From the NCBI GenBank assembly GCA_902556205.1, contig CACDVH010000008.1, positions 1-64,000 of the forward strand: DNA of 64,000 bases. Direction: 5' to 3'. The notes under the pieces are model-generated. The model was not told the DNA's origin. It made no database searches and saw only the letters and a program-made list of their open reading frames with translations. The stretch's first letter is position 1. Each line of letters opens with the position of its first letter. A program made the position numbers and the translations under genes. This document shows positions 35,705 through 43,582 of the stretch, one piece after another. This DNA is from an uncultured Gammaproteobacteria bacterium. Lineage in GTDB: Bacteria; Pseudomonadota; Gammaproteobacteria; PS1; Pseudothioglobaceae.

Positions 35705-37441
35705 ATGAATTTTGTTAAAAAGATTGCTGATTTTTTTAGAGGGCTTTTTTCTAAAAAAATTGATTCTACTTCTGATAATAATGAGCAGAAAAAGTCTAGC
35801 GATAAGCAGGTTGCTGGTGACTCTAAGTTTTTAATTTTATTGAAAAAAACTTTAGCATTTCTTTATAAATATTTAAAAAAGCTGACCATCTTTATTTTGG
35901 GACTCATCAATACGATGATGAGACCGATGGTAAAAATTTCAAAGAAACATCCAATTGCATTTTGGGTGGCAGTCATATTGCATGCAGCTCTCCTGTTCGG
36001 ACTTCTTTACGCCAACGTTGAGAGATGGGATGCTCCACAACAATCTTCTGCAGTCTCTCAGGCTGCTCCAGTTCAGGCAGTCATGATTGATATGGAGATT
36101 ATTGAAGCTGAGCAGGATCGATTAAAGGATGTAGAAAAGCAAAAGCAACAAAAACTTAAGAATGAAGAGAAGCGTTCTGAGACAGCGAAGAAAGACCAAA
36201 AGGTTGCTGAGCAAGAAGCTCTGAAAGCTAAAGCACAGAAAGTTTTTGCTGAGGTTAAGAGAAAAGCTGAGGAAGCAAAAACAAAGGAAGCAGAAAAATT
36301 AGCCTCCAAGGCAGAAGAAAAAATTGCTGAAGCTGAAAGTAAAGCTAAAATTGAAGAGTTGAAGGCAAAAGAAGCTGAAGCAAAACGTATCCTGGAAGAG
36401 GCCAAAACTAAAGAGGCTGAAATTCAGGTTTTAGCGGCAGAAAAACAAAAGGCAGAGGCAGAGGCTCTTAGGAAAGCTGAAGAAGTTAAAACTAAGCTCG
36501 CTGAATTAAAACGCAAGGCAGAGGAAGCCAAAACTAAAGAAGCTGAAACACTTGCAAAAGAAGCTGAAGAAAAAAGAATAGAAGAGGAGTTAAAGGCTAA
36601 AGATACAGTTAAAGAGGCTGAATTGTTAGCTGAAGAGAAAGCTAAAGAGGCTGAATTAATGGTTAAAGAAGCTGAAATATTAGCTAAAGAGGCTGAACAG
36701 AAGCGTATAGAAGAAGAACTGAAGGCCAAAGATGCAGTAAAAGAGGCTGAAAAACTAGCAGAAGAAAAAGCTAGAGAAGCTGAAATACTTGCCCAAGAGG
36801 TTGCAAAACAAGTCAAGAAAGCTGAAGAAAAGAGAAAGTCTGAAGAAGCCAAAGCCAAAGAAGCCGAAGAGAAGCGAAAACTAGAAGAACAAAAACGTAA
36901 GCTAGAAGAAGAAAAGGTAAAAGAAGCTGAAGAGAAGCGAAAGCTTGAGGAAGAGAAGGCTAAGTTAGCCGAGAAAGAAAAAGATGAGGCTAAGAGGCTT
37001 GCTGAAGAGGAGCGAATCAGACTCGATGAGTTAGAGGCTGAGAGAACAGCTCAGCAGTTAGCTTTTGAAAATGAGCAATACAATCGCTTATTGACTGAAG
37101 AAGTCCAGGCTGAGCAGGATCAAGAAAGATTATTTAAGATAGAGGATCAATTAAATACTTTGAAGTCTGCCTATGTTATGAATATTGCTGCAAGAGTTAA
37201 ATCATTTTGGCGTTATCAAGGTGCAGAGGATGATTGGACTGCTGAAGTATATGTAGTTCAAGACAGAGATGGAACAGTTGTTGCTGTAGATGTTCGAAAT
37301 GCAAATGTTGATAATAGTAATAAAGCTAAAGTATTTAAAGACTCTATAAGAAGGGCAGTTTATAAAGCATCACCACTCCCATCTGCCCCAGATGAAGTGG
37401 TCTTTGATAAAGAGCTTATTTTTATATTCAGTGTGAATTAA
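35705..37441 (+). CDS. tolA: TolA, unusually long with N-terminal extension and expanded coiled coil
   Basis: A 578-residue protein, against about 420 in E. coli. Residues 1-80 are an extra N-terminal part with a basic amphipathic segment (LKKTLAFLYKYLKKLTIFILG). The expected membrane helix is at about 81-104 (HPIAFWVAVILHAALLFG). Residues about 130-470 are a Lys/Glu/Ala-rich coiled coil built on EAKxKEAE repeats. The C-terminal domain (about 485-578, IAARVKSFWRYQG, TVVAVDVRNAN) is the part that contacts TolB/Pal and colicins. It spans the periplasm to energise outer-membrane constriction. tolB and pal do not follow. Confidence 0.95.
   Translation: MNFVKKIADFFRGLFSKKIDSTSDNNEQKKSSDKQVAGDSKFLILLKKTLAFLYKYLKKLTIFILGLINTMMRPMVKISKKHPIAFWVAVILHAALLFGLLYANVERWDAPQQSSAVSQAAPVQAVMIDMEIIEAEQDRLKDVEKQKQQKLKNEEKRSETAKKDQKVAEQEALKAKAQKVFAEVKRKAEEAKTKEAEKLASKAEEKIAEAESKAKIEELKAKEAEAKRILEEAKTKEAEIQVLAAEKQKAEAEALRKAEEVKTKLAELKRKAEEAKTKEAETLAKEAEEKRIEEELKAKDTVKEAELLAEEKAKEAELMVKEAEILAKEAEQKRIEEELKAKDAVKEAEKLAEEKAREAEILAQEVAKQVKKAEEKRKSEEAKAKEAEEKRKLEEQKRKLEEEKVKEAEEKRKLEEEKAKLAEKEKDEAKRLAEEERIRLDELEAERTAQQLAFENEQYNRLLTEEVQAEQDQERLFKIEDQLNTLKSAYVMNIAARVKSFWRYQGAEDDWTAEVYVVQDRDGTVVAVDVRNANVDNSNKAKVFKDSIRRAVYKASPLPSAPDEVVFDKELIFIFSVN
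36560..36784 (+). repeat. Imperfect 96-bp repeat pair inside the tolA coiled coil
   Basis: Two 96-bp units, 36560-36655 and 36689-36784, encode near-identical 32-residue segments (EAEEKRIEEELKAKDTVKEA and EAEQKRIEEELKAKDAVKEA at their starts), offset by 129 bases. They point to recent internal duplication within the coil, surrounded by older EAK/KEAE repeats. Confidence 0.8.
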
Positions 37442-37506
37442 TCTAAGTAATTTTGTTGCCAAATCAAACTTAATAACATTCAATACAATAAGTTAAAATA
37501 TTTGGG

Positions 37507-39540
37507 ATGAAAACGCACGACTTTTTATTAGAACTTGGCACGGAGGAATTACCCCCAAAGTTATTATTAAAGCTGTCCAACACCCTCAAAGATAACTTTG
37601 ACCAGGAACTCAATAAATTAAATCTAAGCTTTAATAATATAAAAGCATTTGCCACACCCAGGCGCTTAGCTATTTCTATCTCTGAGCTTCAAAGTAAGCA
37701 GCAAGATCATGTAATTGATAAGAAAGGACCATCAACTCAATCACCTGAAATGGCAATCAATGGATTTGCTAAGTCTTGCGGTGTGACCGTTGACGAACTT
37801 GAGAAAAAAGAGCTTGGAGGAAAAGAGTATTTTTTCTACTCAAAAGAAGAACCTGGCCAACATGTAAAGGATCTTTTGCCTGCAATCATCGAAAAGTCGA
37901 TAATGGATATACCAATTACCCGTCCAATGAAATGGGGCGATTTAGATCACTCTTTTGTTCGACCTGTTCATTGGTTAGTTGTAATGTTAGATCAGGATAT
38001 TGTTAAAACTAACTTTATGGGGCTTGAAAGTGGAAGAGAATCTAGAGGTCTAAGATTTTCAGATTCTAGCTTGTCATTCTCACATGCTAATGAATACGAA
38101 AATATGATGAACGAAAAGGCTCAGATTCTGGTTGATTTTATTAAGCGTAAAGAACTCATAAGAAAACAAATATTATCAGTTGCCAAAACAAATAATGCTG
38201 AAGTGGTTATTGATGAATCTCTTCTCGATGAAGTTTGTGCATTAGTTGAATATCCCAAGGCATTCTCTGGGAGTTTTGACAAAAAATTCTTAGATGTTCC
38301 TCAAGAGGCAATTATTTCTGCGATGAAATCTCATCAAAAATATTTCCACTTAGTTGATAGTAAGGATAAATTATTACCACTTTTTATTTCTGTTGCTAAT
38401 ATTGAGTCGTCGAACATCCAGGCAGTTGTTGAGGGTAATGAAAGAGTTATACATCCTAGGCTCGCCGATTCAGAGTTTTTCTGGAATCAGGATAAAGCTA
38501 TAAAACTTGAAGACAGGTTATCTGATTTAGATAGCGTCGTGTTTATGAAGTCTTTGGGCTCTATGGGCCAGAAGGCTAAGCGCATTGAGAAACTTAGTTC
38601 ATATATCTCAGATTTGGTAGGATTTGATCAAGAAATGTCAGCCAGAGCAGGCTTACTATCAAAGACTGATCTTTTAAGTGAAATGGTTGGAGAGTTTGCT
38701 GATTTGCAAGGAATTATGGGTGGTTATTATGCTCTTAATGATGGAGAATCGAAGGAAGTCTCATTTGCAATAAGGGAGCATTATCAGCCAAGATTTGCGG
38801 GTGATGATCTGCCTTCGACTGATGAAGGAATCGCAGTTTCTTTGGCAGATAAGATGGATACTTTAACTGGAATTTATGGAATTGGTCAAGGACCTACTGG
38901 CTCTAAAGACCCATACGCGCTTAGAAGATCAGCGCTTGGCATGCTTAGAATTTTATTAGAGGCAAAAATTGAGCTAAACTTAAAGTCACTTATTGATTTT
39001 TCTTTAAGCTTACATCTCAAAGAAGTTGATCGAAAGAGTACCGGTGATATTTATAATTTCATGATGGAAAGACTCAAGGCCTATTATAGAGATGCGAATA
39101 TTGACGGTAATATTTATGAAGCTGTTTTGGCTGTTTCGCCAAACTCTCCTTTGGACTTCCATCACAGGATTGAGGCTTTAAATGAATTTACTAAGAGCGC
39201 TAATTCAAAAAGTTTAATTGAAGCAAATAAAAGAATTGCCAACATCTTAAAAGATTCAAATGAGCAGCTGGAAAAATTGAATCCAGATATACTAGTTGAA
39301 GACTCTGAAAAGAGTCTTTTTAAGGCTACTGAGTCTTTATCAAACGAATTGTCAGGCAGCAAAAATTATAAAGAGATTATGAAATCTTTATTAAACCTAA
39401 AAGAGACAATTGACTCATTTTTTGATAATGTTATGGTCAATGCTGAAGATGAGAAAGTTAAAAGCTCAAGGCTTGCACTCATAAGAAGAGTGAGGCATCT
39501 TTTCCTTTCTGTTGCGGATATTTCCCACCTCTCATCATAG
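37507..39540 (+). CDS. glyS: Glycyl-tRNA synthetase beta subunit
   Basis: A 677-residue protein, normal length. Starts FLLELGTEELPPKLLLKLS, the GlyS signature; HD-domain-like and DALR-type anticodon-binding regions follow (VSLADKMDTLTGIYGIGQGPTGSKDPYALRRSALGMLRI). It recognises the tRNA and partners with GlyQ, encoded at 23732-24628 on the other strand. It follows tolA by 65 bases and precedes dtd by three. Confidence 0.99.
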   Translation: MKTHDFLLELGTEELPPKLLLKLSNTLKDNFDQELNKLNLSFNNIKAFATPRRLAISISELQSKQQDHVIDKKGPSTQSPEMAINGFAKSCGVTVDELEKKELGGKEYFFYSKEEPGQHVKDLLPAIIEKSIMDIPITRPMKWGDLDHSFVRPVHWLVVMLDQDIVKTNFMGLESGRESRGLRFSDSSLSFSHANEYENMMNEKAQILVDFIKRKELIRKQILSVAKTNNAEVVIDESLLDEVCALVEYPKAFSGSFDKKFLDVPQEAIISAMKSHQKYFHLVDSKDKLLPLFISVANIESSNIQAVVEGNERVIHPRLADSEFFWNQDKAIKLEDRLSDLDSVVFMKSLGSMGQKAKRIEKLSSYISDLVGFDQEMSARAGLLSKTDLLSEMVGEFADLQGIMGGYYALNDGESKEVSFAIREHYQPRFAGDDLPSTDEGIAVSLADKMDTLTGIYGIGQGPTGSKDPYALRRSALGMLRILLEAKIELNLKSLIDFSLSLHLKEVDRKSTGDIYNFMMERLKAYYRDANIDGNIYEAVLAVSPNSPLDFHHRIEALNEFTKSANSKSLIEANKRIANILKDSNEQLEKLNPDILVEDSEKSLFKATESLSNELSGSKNYKEIMKSLLNLKETIDSFFDNVMVNAEDEKVKSSRLALIRRVRHLFLSVADISHLSS

Positions 39541-39543
39541 TTA

Positions 39544-39987
39544 ATGAAAGCGTTAATCCAGAGAGTTAGCTCTTCGCAGGTCAATGTTTCTGGAAAGAAA
39601 GTCGGGTCAATTGAAAAAGGCTTACTAGTTTTTTTGGGTTTAGAAAAACAAGATACAAGGCCTATGGCAGAGAAAATGATTAATAAAATTATCTCTTACA
39701 GAGTGTTTCCTGACCAAAATCAAAAAATGAATTTAAGTCTTCAGGATATCAATGGAGAAATCTTAGTTATCTCCCAGTTTACCTTGGCAGCAGATACAAA
39801 AAATGGCACTAGAGCTGGCTTTTCAACAGCTATGCCCCCTGCTGATGCAGAGAGTCTTTATGACTACTTTGTTCAGATAACAAAGAGTTCAAGCCTTAAG
39901 GTTGAGACAGGAATTTTTGGCGCTGACATGAAAGTCTCACTGATCAATGATGGCCCTGTAACCTTTCTACTGGAGGTAGTTCAATGA
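39544..39987 (+). CDS. dtd: D-aminoacyl-tRNA deacylase
   Basis: A 147-residue enzyme of standard length removing D-amino acids (and glycine from tRNA-Ala) from tRNA. Diagnostic motifs are SQFTLAADTKNGTRAGF, holding the SQFTL motif, and NDGPVTFLLE, holding the cross-subunit GPVTF motif with the Gly-cisPro pair. The position directly after glyS fits a role in proofreading. It overlaps the next gene by four bases. Confidence 0.98.
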   Translation: MKALIQRVSSSQVNVSGKKVGSIEKGLLVFLGLEKQDTRPMAEKMINKIISYRVFPDQNQKMNLSLQDINGEILVISQFTLAADTKNGTRAGFSTAMPPADAESLYDYFVQITKSSSLKVETGIFGADMKVSLINDGPVTFLLEVVQ

Positions 39988-40325
39988 CAGATTCTTTAAA
40001 GATTTATGGAATTAAAAACTGTGATACTGTTAAGAAGGCTTTAAAGTTTCTCTCTAGTCAGTCATTGCCTCATGAATTTATAGACTTCAGGGAAAACCTA
40101 ATATCTGAAGATCTCTATAAAACAATGGAGCAAGGCGTTGGTCTTGAGTTGCTTATTAATAAACGCTCCACCACCTATAGGTCATTAACTGACAATGAAA
40201 AACAAAACATTGGCTATGAGCTTGTATCTAAATATCCAACTCTTATTAAAAGACCAGTTTTAATTCAGAATGGAGATGTGATGGTTGGGTTTAGCGAGAA
40301 AAAATATCTTGAACTTCTGTTATAA
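39984..40325 (+). CDS. ArsC/Spx-family protein YffB
   Basis: A 113-residue thioredoxin-fold protein. The start IYGIKNCDTVKKALKFL has the single family cysteine (about residue 12) and the KKA motif. Also present are LLINKRSTTYRSL and the cis-proline segment LIKRPVLIQNGDVMVGFSE. YffB proteins are thiol reductase-like and distinct from true arsenate reductases; no ars genes are nearby. It overlaps dtd and is convergent with the thioredoxin gene. Confidence 0.9.
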   Translation: MTDSLKIYGIKNCDTVKKALKFLSSQSLPHEFIDFRENLISEDLYKTMEQGVGLELLINKRSTTYRSLTDNEKQNIGYELVSKYPTLIKRPVLIQNGDVMVGFSEKKYLELLL

Positions 40326-40327
40326 AG

Positions 40328-40687
40328 TCACTTTTGACTTTCAAGCTCTTTTCTAACTTCATTCATATCAATTGACTTGGCCTTATCAAGCAAATCTTCT
40401 AAATCCTTGGCAGTCATCGAACCAGGTTGAGAGAATATTCCAATCTGCTCTCTAAATATCATTAGGGTTGGGATTGATCTAATTCCAAAGTGAGCACCAA
40501 GTGATTGCTCTTCTTCAGTATTTACTTTCGCAAAAGTAACCCCATCAATTTTTTCTGAGGCCTCCTTAAACGTTGGAGCAAATTGGAGACATGGTCCACA
40601 CCATGGGGCCCAAAAGTCGATGATGACTATATCATTACTGCTGATTGTTTCGTCAAAGTTAGATTGTTTGAGCTCGATAACAGACAT
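40328..40687 (-). CDS. Thioredoxin
   Basis: A 119-residue thioredoxin with the redox motif WCGPC in IDFWAPWCGPCLQFAP, the cis-proline loop RSIPTLMIFRE, and the expected central beta strands. It has about ten extra residues at the C-terminus relative to E. coli TrxA. It could be the main thioredoxin or a secondary one (TrxC-like proteins have an extra zinc domain, absent here). It is divergent from ruvC. Confidence 0.95.
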   Translation of the reverse strand: MSVIELKQSNFDETISSNDIVIIDFWAPWCGPCLQFAPTFKEASEKIDGVTFAKVNTEEEQSLGAHFGIRSIPTLMIFREQIGIFSQPGSMTAKDLEDLLDKAKSIDMNEVRKELESQK

Positions 40688-40775
40688 AGTTCCCCTTCTA
40701 ATTAAAAGTCAAATCGCATTATATCTTTTTTACTAAAATACTGGCTTGTTTTTGCTTAGCTGATAGAATAGCTTT

Positions 40776-41246
40776 ATGAAAATACTTGGCATAGATCCTG
40801 GCTCTAGAATAACTGGTTTTGGCATAATCGAGGCCAACAAACTCAAGTTTTCATATATCAATAGTGGATGCATAAGAACACAAGGCGATTTAAATGAACG
40901 AATAATTATTATTTATGAGGGAATCAAGGAAATTATCGAAAAGAATGAGGTTGATATCGTAGTGGTTGAGAGAGTCTTTATGAGGCCTGATAGGCCAAAT
41001 CCTGATGCAGCAATAAAGCTTGGTCATGCTAGAGGTGCAATTATTTCTGCCGCTGGTGGAAAAGGTGTTCCAATTATTGATTACACAGCTAATCAAATCA
41101 AAAAAGCTGTTGTAGGAAGAGGGCATGCCACTAAAGAACAAGTTTCGTTTATGGTGCAGCAACTTTTAAAGCTGAATAAAGCGCCTCAAGCAGATGCTGG
41201 TGATGCTTTAGCTGGAGCTATTTGCCATGGTTATCATGCTCTTTAA
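40776..41246 (+). CDS. ruvC: Holliday junction resolvase RuvC
   Basis: A 156-residue endonuclease with the four acidic residues of the RNase H fold: LGIDPGSRITGFG (D7), VVVERVFM (glutamate), and the C-terminal QADAGDALAGAICHG with two aspartates. It resolves Holliday junctions with RuvAB. It is a single gene here, flanked by thioredoxin and a convergent cation efflux gene, well away from ruvA and ruvB. Confidence 0.99.
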   Translation: MKILGIDPGSRITGFGIIEANKLKFSYINSGCIRTQGDLNERIIIIYEGIKEIIEKNEVDIVVVERVFMRPDRPNPDAAIKLGHARGAIISAAGGKGVPIIDYTANQIKKAVVGRGHATKEQVSFMVQQLLKLNKAPQADAGDALAGAICHGYHAL

Positions 41247-41247
41247 T

Positions 41248-42384
41248 CTAACTATAATAAACTTTGACTTGGCCAAATCCCGGCAGCTTTTCAAGAGCAT
41301 TACTTAATTCTGATTGAATCTGTTCGATTGAGTTGTTTTTAAGGTGATCCATTGATAGGTAAAAATCAACCAAGATCTCACCATCTAAATAATGCAGCTG
41401 CGTTTTTTCGATTTCTAAGTTAACATTCTCAAGCTTTAAGGATTGACTAATAATTTTTAGTGCCTGAGCGCGCTCTGGTAAATCTTTATATGGAGCATCC
41501 TCTTTTTCTTCATCATTTTCAGGGTCAATATGGACAGTGACATCGTCAAGATCCTCAATGCATTCTTTGGCAACACGTTCAACACTTACACTAATAATAT
41601 GCCCCTCACTGACAGACAAGAACGGATTAACTTGAACATGAACATCGGCAGTTTTTTTATGTCCAACCTTTCTTGTTCTGAGGGTATGAACACTTTTAAC
41701 CCCCTTTATTTCAGATAAAGCTAAATGAAGTGCTTTAATATCCTCTTGATCAATAGAAGTATCAACTAATTCTTTTGTTGCTTCAAATCCGAGCTGCCAT
41801 CCTATATAAATAATTAAAACTCCAACAATCATTGCGGCAACACTGTCAAGGAAAAAATATCCATTAGCAGCACCAAATATTCCAATTACTACAACAATAG
41901 AAGATAAGGCATCCGTTCGGTGGTGCCAGGCATTTGCTCTTAGCAAATCAGATTTAATATTTTTCGCAACCTTTAGTGTATACCAATAGAGGCACTCTTT
42001 ACTTAATATAGAAAGAGCAGCGGCTGCAATTAACCAGTTTTCAAATCTAAGTTCATTCGGATTAGAGAAGCGCTCAAAGCCATCAAAGATGATTATAGTT
42101 CCAACAATGGCTAGAAAAATACTGATACCAAGTGTTGCTACAGTCTCAAATCTTTCATGACCATAAGGGTGATCAGCATCAGGAGCGTCACCAGAGATCT
42201 TGGCAGCATACCAAGTCACCCAGTCAGTAAGCAAATCAGAAAAAGAATGAACTCCATCAGCTACTAACGCACTTGATTGTCCAATGAAGCCCAATACAAT
42301 TTTTATAGTCGAGAGAATGAAGTCAATTAGAGCTCCAACAACGGTTACTTTTTGACTCTCCTTGCTGCGTGTTCCTAAATCCAT
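41248..42384 (-). CDS. Cation diffusion facilitator transporter (FieF/MamM-like)
   Basis: A 378-residue CDF protein. Six membrane helices occupy about residues 15-215; the metal site shows DGVHSFSDLLTDW in TM2 and HHRTDALSS in TM5. The cytoplasmic ferredoxin-like domain follows (VKSVHTLRTRKVGHKKTADVHVQV), then an unusually long tail of about 90 residues (from PENDEEKEDAPY) with a second mixed alpha/beta segment. CDF proteins export Zn, Fe, Co or Cd using the proton gradient. Its promoter region faces a Fur box 115 bases away, hinting at iron or manganese (inference). Confidence 0.92.
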   Translation of the reverse strand: MDLGTRSKESQKVTVVGALIDFILSTIKIVLGFIGQSSALVADGVHSFSDLLTDWVTWYAAKISGDAPDADHPYGHERFETVATLGISIFLAIVGTIIIFDGFERFSNPNELRFENWLIAAAALSILSKECLYWYTLKVAKNIKSDLLRANAWHHRTDALSSIVVVIGIFGAANGYFFLDSVAAMIVGVLIIYIGWQLGFEATKELVDTSIDQEDIKALHLALSEIKGVKSVHTLRTRKVGHKKTADVHVQVNPFLSVSEGHIISVSVERVAKECIEDLDDVTVHIDPENDEEKEDAPYKDLPERAQALKIISQSLKLENVNLEIEKTQLHYLDGEILVDFYLSMDHLKNNSIEQIQSELSNALEKLPGFGQVKVYYS

Positions 42385-42484
42385 TCAGTATTAATTAATG
42401 TAAATTTAATAGTTATATTTTAGGTTATGTTATTACGATTATTGGACTCCATAAAAGATATTACTATTTTTTTTAAAAAAAAGC

Positions 42485-42517
42485 TTGCAATTGCAAATGA
42501 GAATGAGTATCATTATC
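42485..42517 (+). promoter_or_regulatory. Fur box over a sigma-70-type promoter
   Basis: GAGAATGAGTATCATTATC (42499-42517) matches 16 of 19 positions of the classical Fur box GATAATGATAATCATTATC. It overlaps -10-like TATCAT at 42508-42513, 17 bases after -35-like TTGCAA at 42485-42490; a second TTGCAA/TATCAT pair with the same spacing is shifted by six bases. Iron-loaded Fur would block rightward transcription starting near 42520. fur itself is at 29428-29835. Confidence 0.85.
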
Positions 42518-42555
42518 ATTAAATTGAATAAAAGAAAAATTTTAAAAGGTTTGAA

Positions 42556-42675
42556 ATGATTTTTAATAAAACTGACTTCCTCAATCTTCATTTTATTTTT
42601 AATCATTTCAACTGCTTCAGAATAGCCCTCCGAACTAGTATGAAGCGAAATATCAAAGGAGATTTTATTAAGTGA
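42556..42675 (+). CDS. Possible 39-residue ORF within the Fur-linked transcript
   Basis: ATG at 42556 follows AAAAGG at a good distance and reads 39 codons to TGA at 42673. The product (MIFNKTDFLNLHFIFNHFNC at its start) has no recognisable family. It could be a small protein encoded in the candidate small RNA, or a chance ORF in AT-rich DNA. I favour chance because the 3' half coincides with hairpin 1. Confidence 0.2.
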   Translation: MIFNKTDFLNLHFIFNHFNCFRIALRTSMKRNIKGDFIK

Positions 42676-42737
42676 TATTTTAATTACATGAATGAGTTAT
42701 TTACTTCCTTTAATAACTCCCTAAATGTAGTTAATTG

Positions 42738-42772
42738 GCCCTATGTCTTCCTCCTTCCATAGGGCTTTTTTT
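42738..42772 (+). terminator. Strong intrinsic terminator of the Fur-linked transcript
   Basis: Perfect eight-base stem GCCCTATG / CATAGGGC with a 12-base loop TCTTCCTCCTTC, followed by seven Ts. It lies between the Fur-box promoter and the peroxiredoxin gene, so a transcript from that promoter should end here at about 250 bases. Confidence 0.93.
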
Positions 42773-42781
42773 AAATTGATA

Positions 42782-42976
42782 ATGAAATATTGGTATAGCT
42801 ACAAAATATATTTATTAAAGAAAGCCAATCGTTTGAGTTTTATCTCGATGAGACAACATGGCATTCCAAAAAAAATTATTGGTCAAATTATTTTGGACCA
42901 AGTTAAAAAAGATTTTAATCATGAGATTAATTCCTACTATAAAAGTTCTAGAATTCTTAACAGGAGAACATTTTGA
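42782..42976 (+). CDS. Small basic protein of unknown function before peroxiredoxin
   Basis: The ORF track starts at 42743 inside the terminator; the first ATG beyond it is 42782, giving 64 residues. The protein is basic, rich in Lys, Ile, Tyr and Ser, without cysteines or membrane helix (middle part MRQHGIPKKIIGQIILDQVK). No family recognised. Its TGA stop shares bases with the TTG start of the peroxiredoxin gene (TTGA), suggesting translational coupling. No good ribosome site precedes its ATG, so it may be a chance ORF. Confidence 0.35.
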   Translation: MKYWYSYKIYLLKKANRLSFISMRQHGIPKKIIGQIILDQVKKDFNHEINSYYKSSRILNRRTF

Positions 42977-43572
42977 GTGTATTGGTTACTAAAGAGGCGC
43001 CTGATTTTATTTCATCTGCTATTCTTGCAGATGGAAGTATTGTTGAAGATTTTCAACTTTCAAAATTTAAAGGTAAGAAAATAGTTCTCTTTTTCTATCC
43101 ACTAGACTTTACCTTTGTTTGCCCATCAGAAATATTAGCTCATCATAAAAGAGTTAAGACTTTTGATGAAAGAGATACTGTAATTATTGGAGTTTCAATC
43201 GACTCAAAACATACTCATAATGCTTGGCGTAATACTCAAGTCAATGATGGAGGAATTGGTTCAATTGATTTTCCATTAGTCTCAGATATGAATCATTCAA
43301 TTATGAGCTCATATGGCATTACTCACCCTGAAGGAACCGCACTAAGAGCATCATTCTTAATTGATGAAAATTTTGTAATTCGTCATCAAGTAGTCAATGA
43401 TCATCCGCTAGGAAGGAATGTTGATGAGATGATAAGAATGGTTGATGCATTAGATTTTCATACTGAAAATGGTGAAGTGTGCCCAGCTGGATGGAATAAG
43501 GGCGAAGATGGAATGCAAGAAAATGCTGAGAGTGTTGCAGAGTATTTATCAAAAAATGCAAATAATCTTTAG
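42973..43572 (+). CDS. 2-Cys peroxiredoxin (AhpC/Prx family)
   Basis: A 199-residue peroxidase. The start is TTG at 42973 behind the strong ribosome site AGGAGA. The peroxidatic cysteine is in FTFVCPSEILAHHKR (about residue 47), the resolving cysteine in NGEVCPAGWNKGEDGM (about 168). It reduces hydrogen peroxide and organic peroxides, probably using thioredoxin (a thioredoxin gene is about 2.3 kb upstream). It lies 200 bases after the Fur-linked terminator and so may have its own promoter; no clear OxyR site was seen. Confidence 0.96.
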   Translation: MSVLVTKEAPDFISSAILADGSIVEDFQLSKFKGKKIVLFFYPLDFTFVCPSEILAHHKRVKTFDERDTVIIGVSIDSKHTHNAWRNTQVNDGGIGSIDFPLVSDMNHSIMSSYGITHPEGTALRASFLIDENFVIRHQVVNDHPLGRNVDEMIRMVDALDFHTENGEVCPAGWNKGEDGMQENAESVAEYLSKNANNL

Positions 43573-43582
43573 ATTAGCTTGA

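Larger units (their letters stand above)
42520..42772 (+). ncRNA. Candidate Fur-regulated small RNA
   Basis: About 250 bases from the Fur-box promoter to a strong intrinsic terminator, with no convincing protein. Hairpin 1 has perfect arms AAATATCA (42648-42655) and TGATATTT (42673-42680). Hairpin 2 has perfect arms GAGTTATT (42694-42701) and AATAACTC (42712-42719), with loop TACTTCCTTT. The terminator loop is TCTTCCTCCTTC. Both pyrimidine-rich loops are complementary to Shine-Dalgarno sequences, as in many trans-acting small RNAs. Loop 2 (TCCTT) can also pair with AAGGA in loop 1. Function by analogy with RyhB/PrrF is inference; no sequence homology is claimed. Confidence 0.55.
42385..42972. 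other. Longest stretch without a firm gene: Fur-linked region
   Basis: This 588-base gap between the CDF transporter and peroxiredoxin genes holds the Fur box and promoter (42485-42517), the candidate small RNA with two hairpins (42520-42772), its terminator (42738-42772) and a 64-codon ORF (42782-42976). Bases 42385-42484 are AT-rich leader and promoter sequence of the leftward CDF gene without a clear motif. All other intergenic stretches in the window are under 300 bases. Confidence 0.8.

Noticed and set aside
36073-36858. Long antisense ORFs (36073-36405, 36424-36858) opposite tolA
   Set aside because: Ser/Ala/Phe-rich sequence is the mirror of the Lys/Glu/Ala repeat codons; no independent coding signal.
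39984-40325. Arsenate reductase ArsC
   Set aside because: Motifs fit the YffB branch; no arsenic genes nearby.
42743-42781. ORF-track start at 42743 for the small ORF before peroxiredoxin
   Set aside because: This ATG lies inside the stem of a strong terminator, so translation from there is implausible; the next ATG at 42782 was used.
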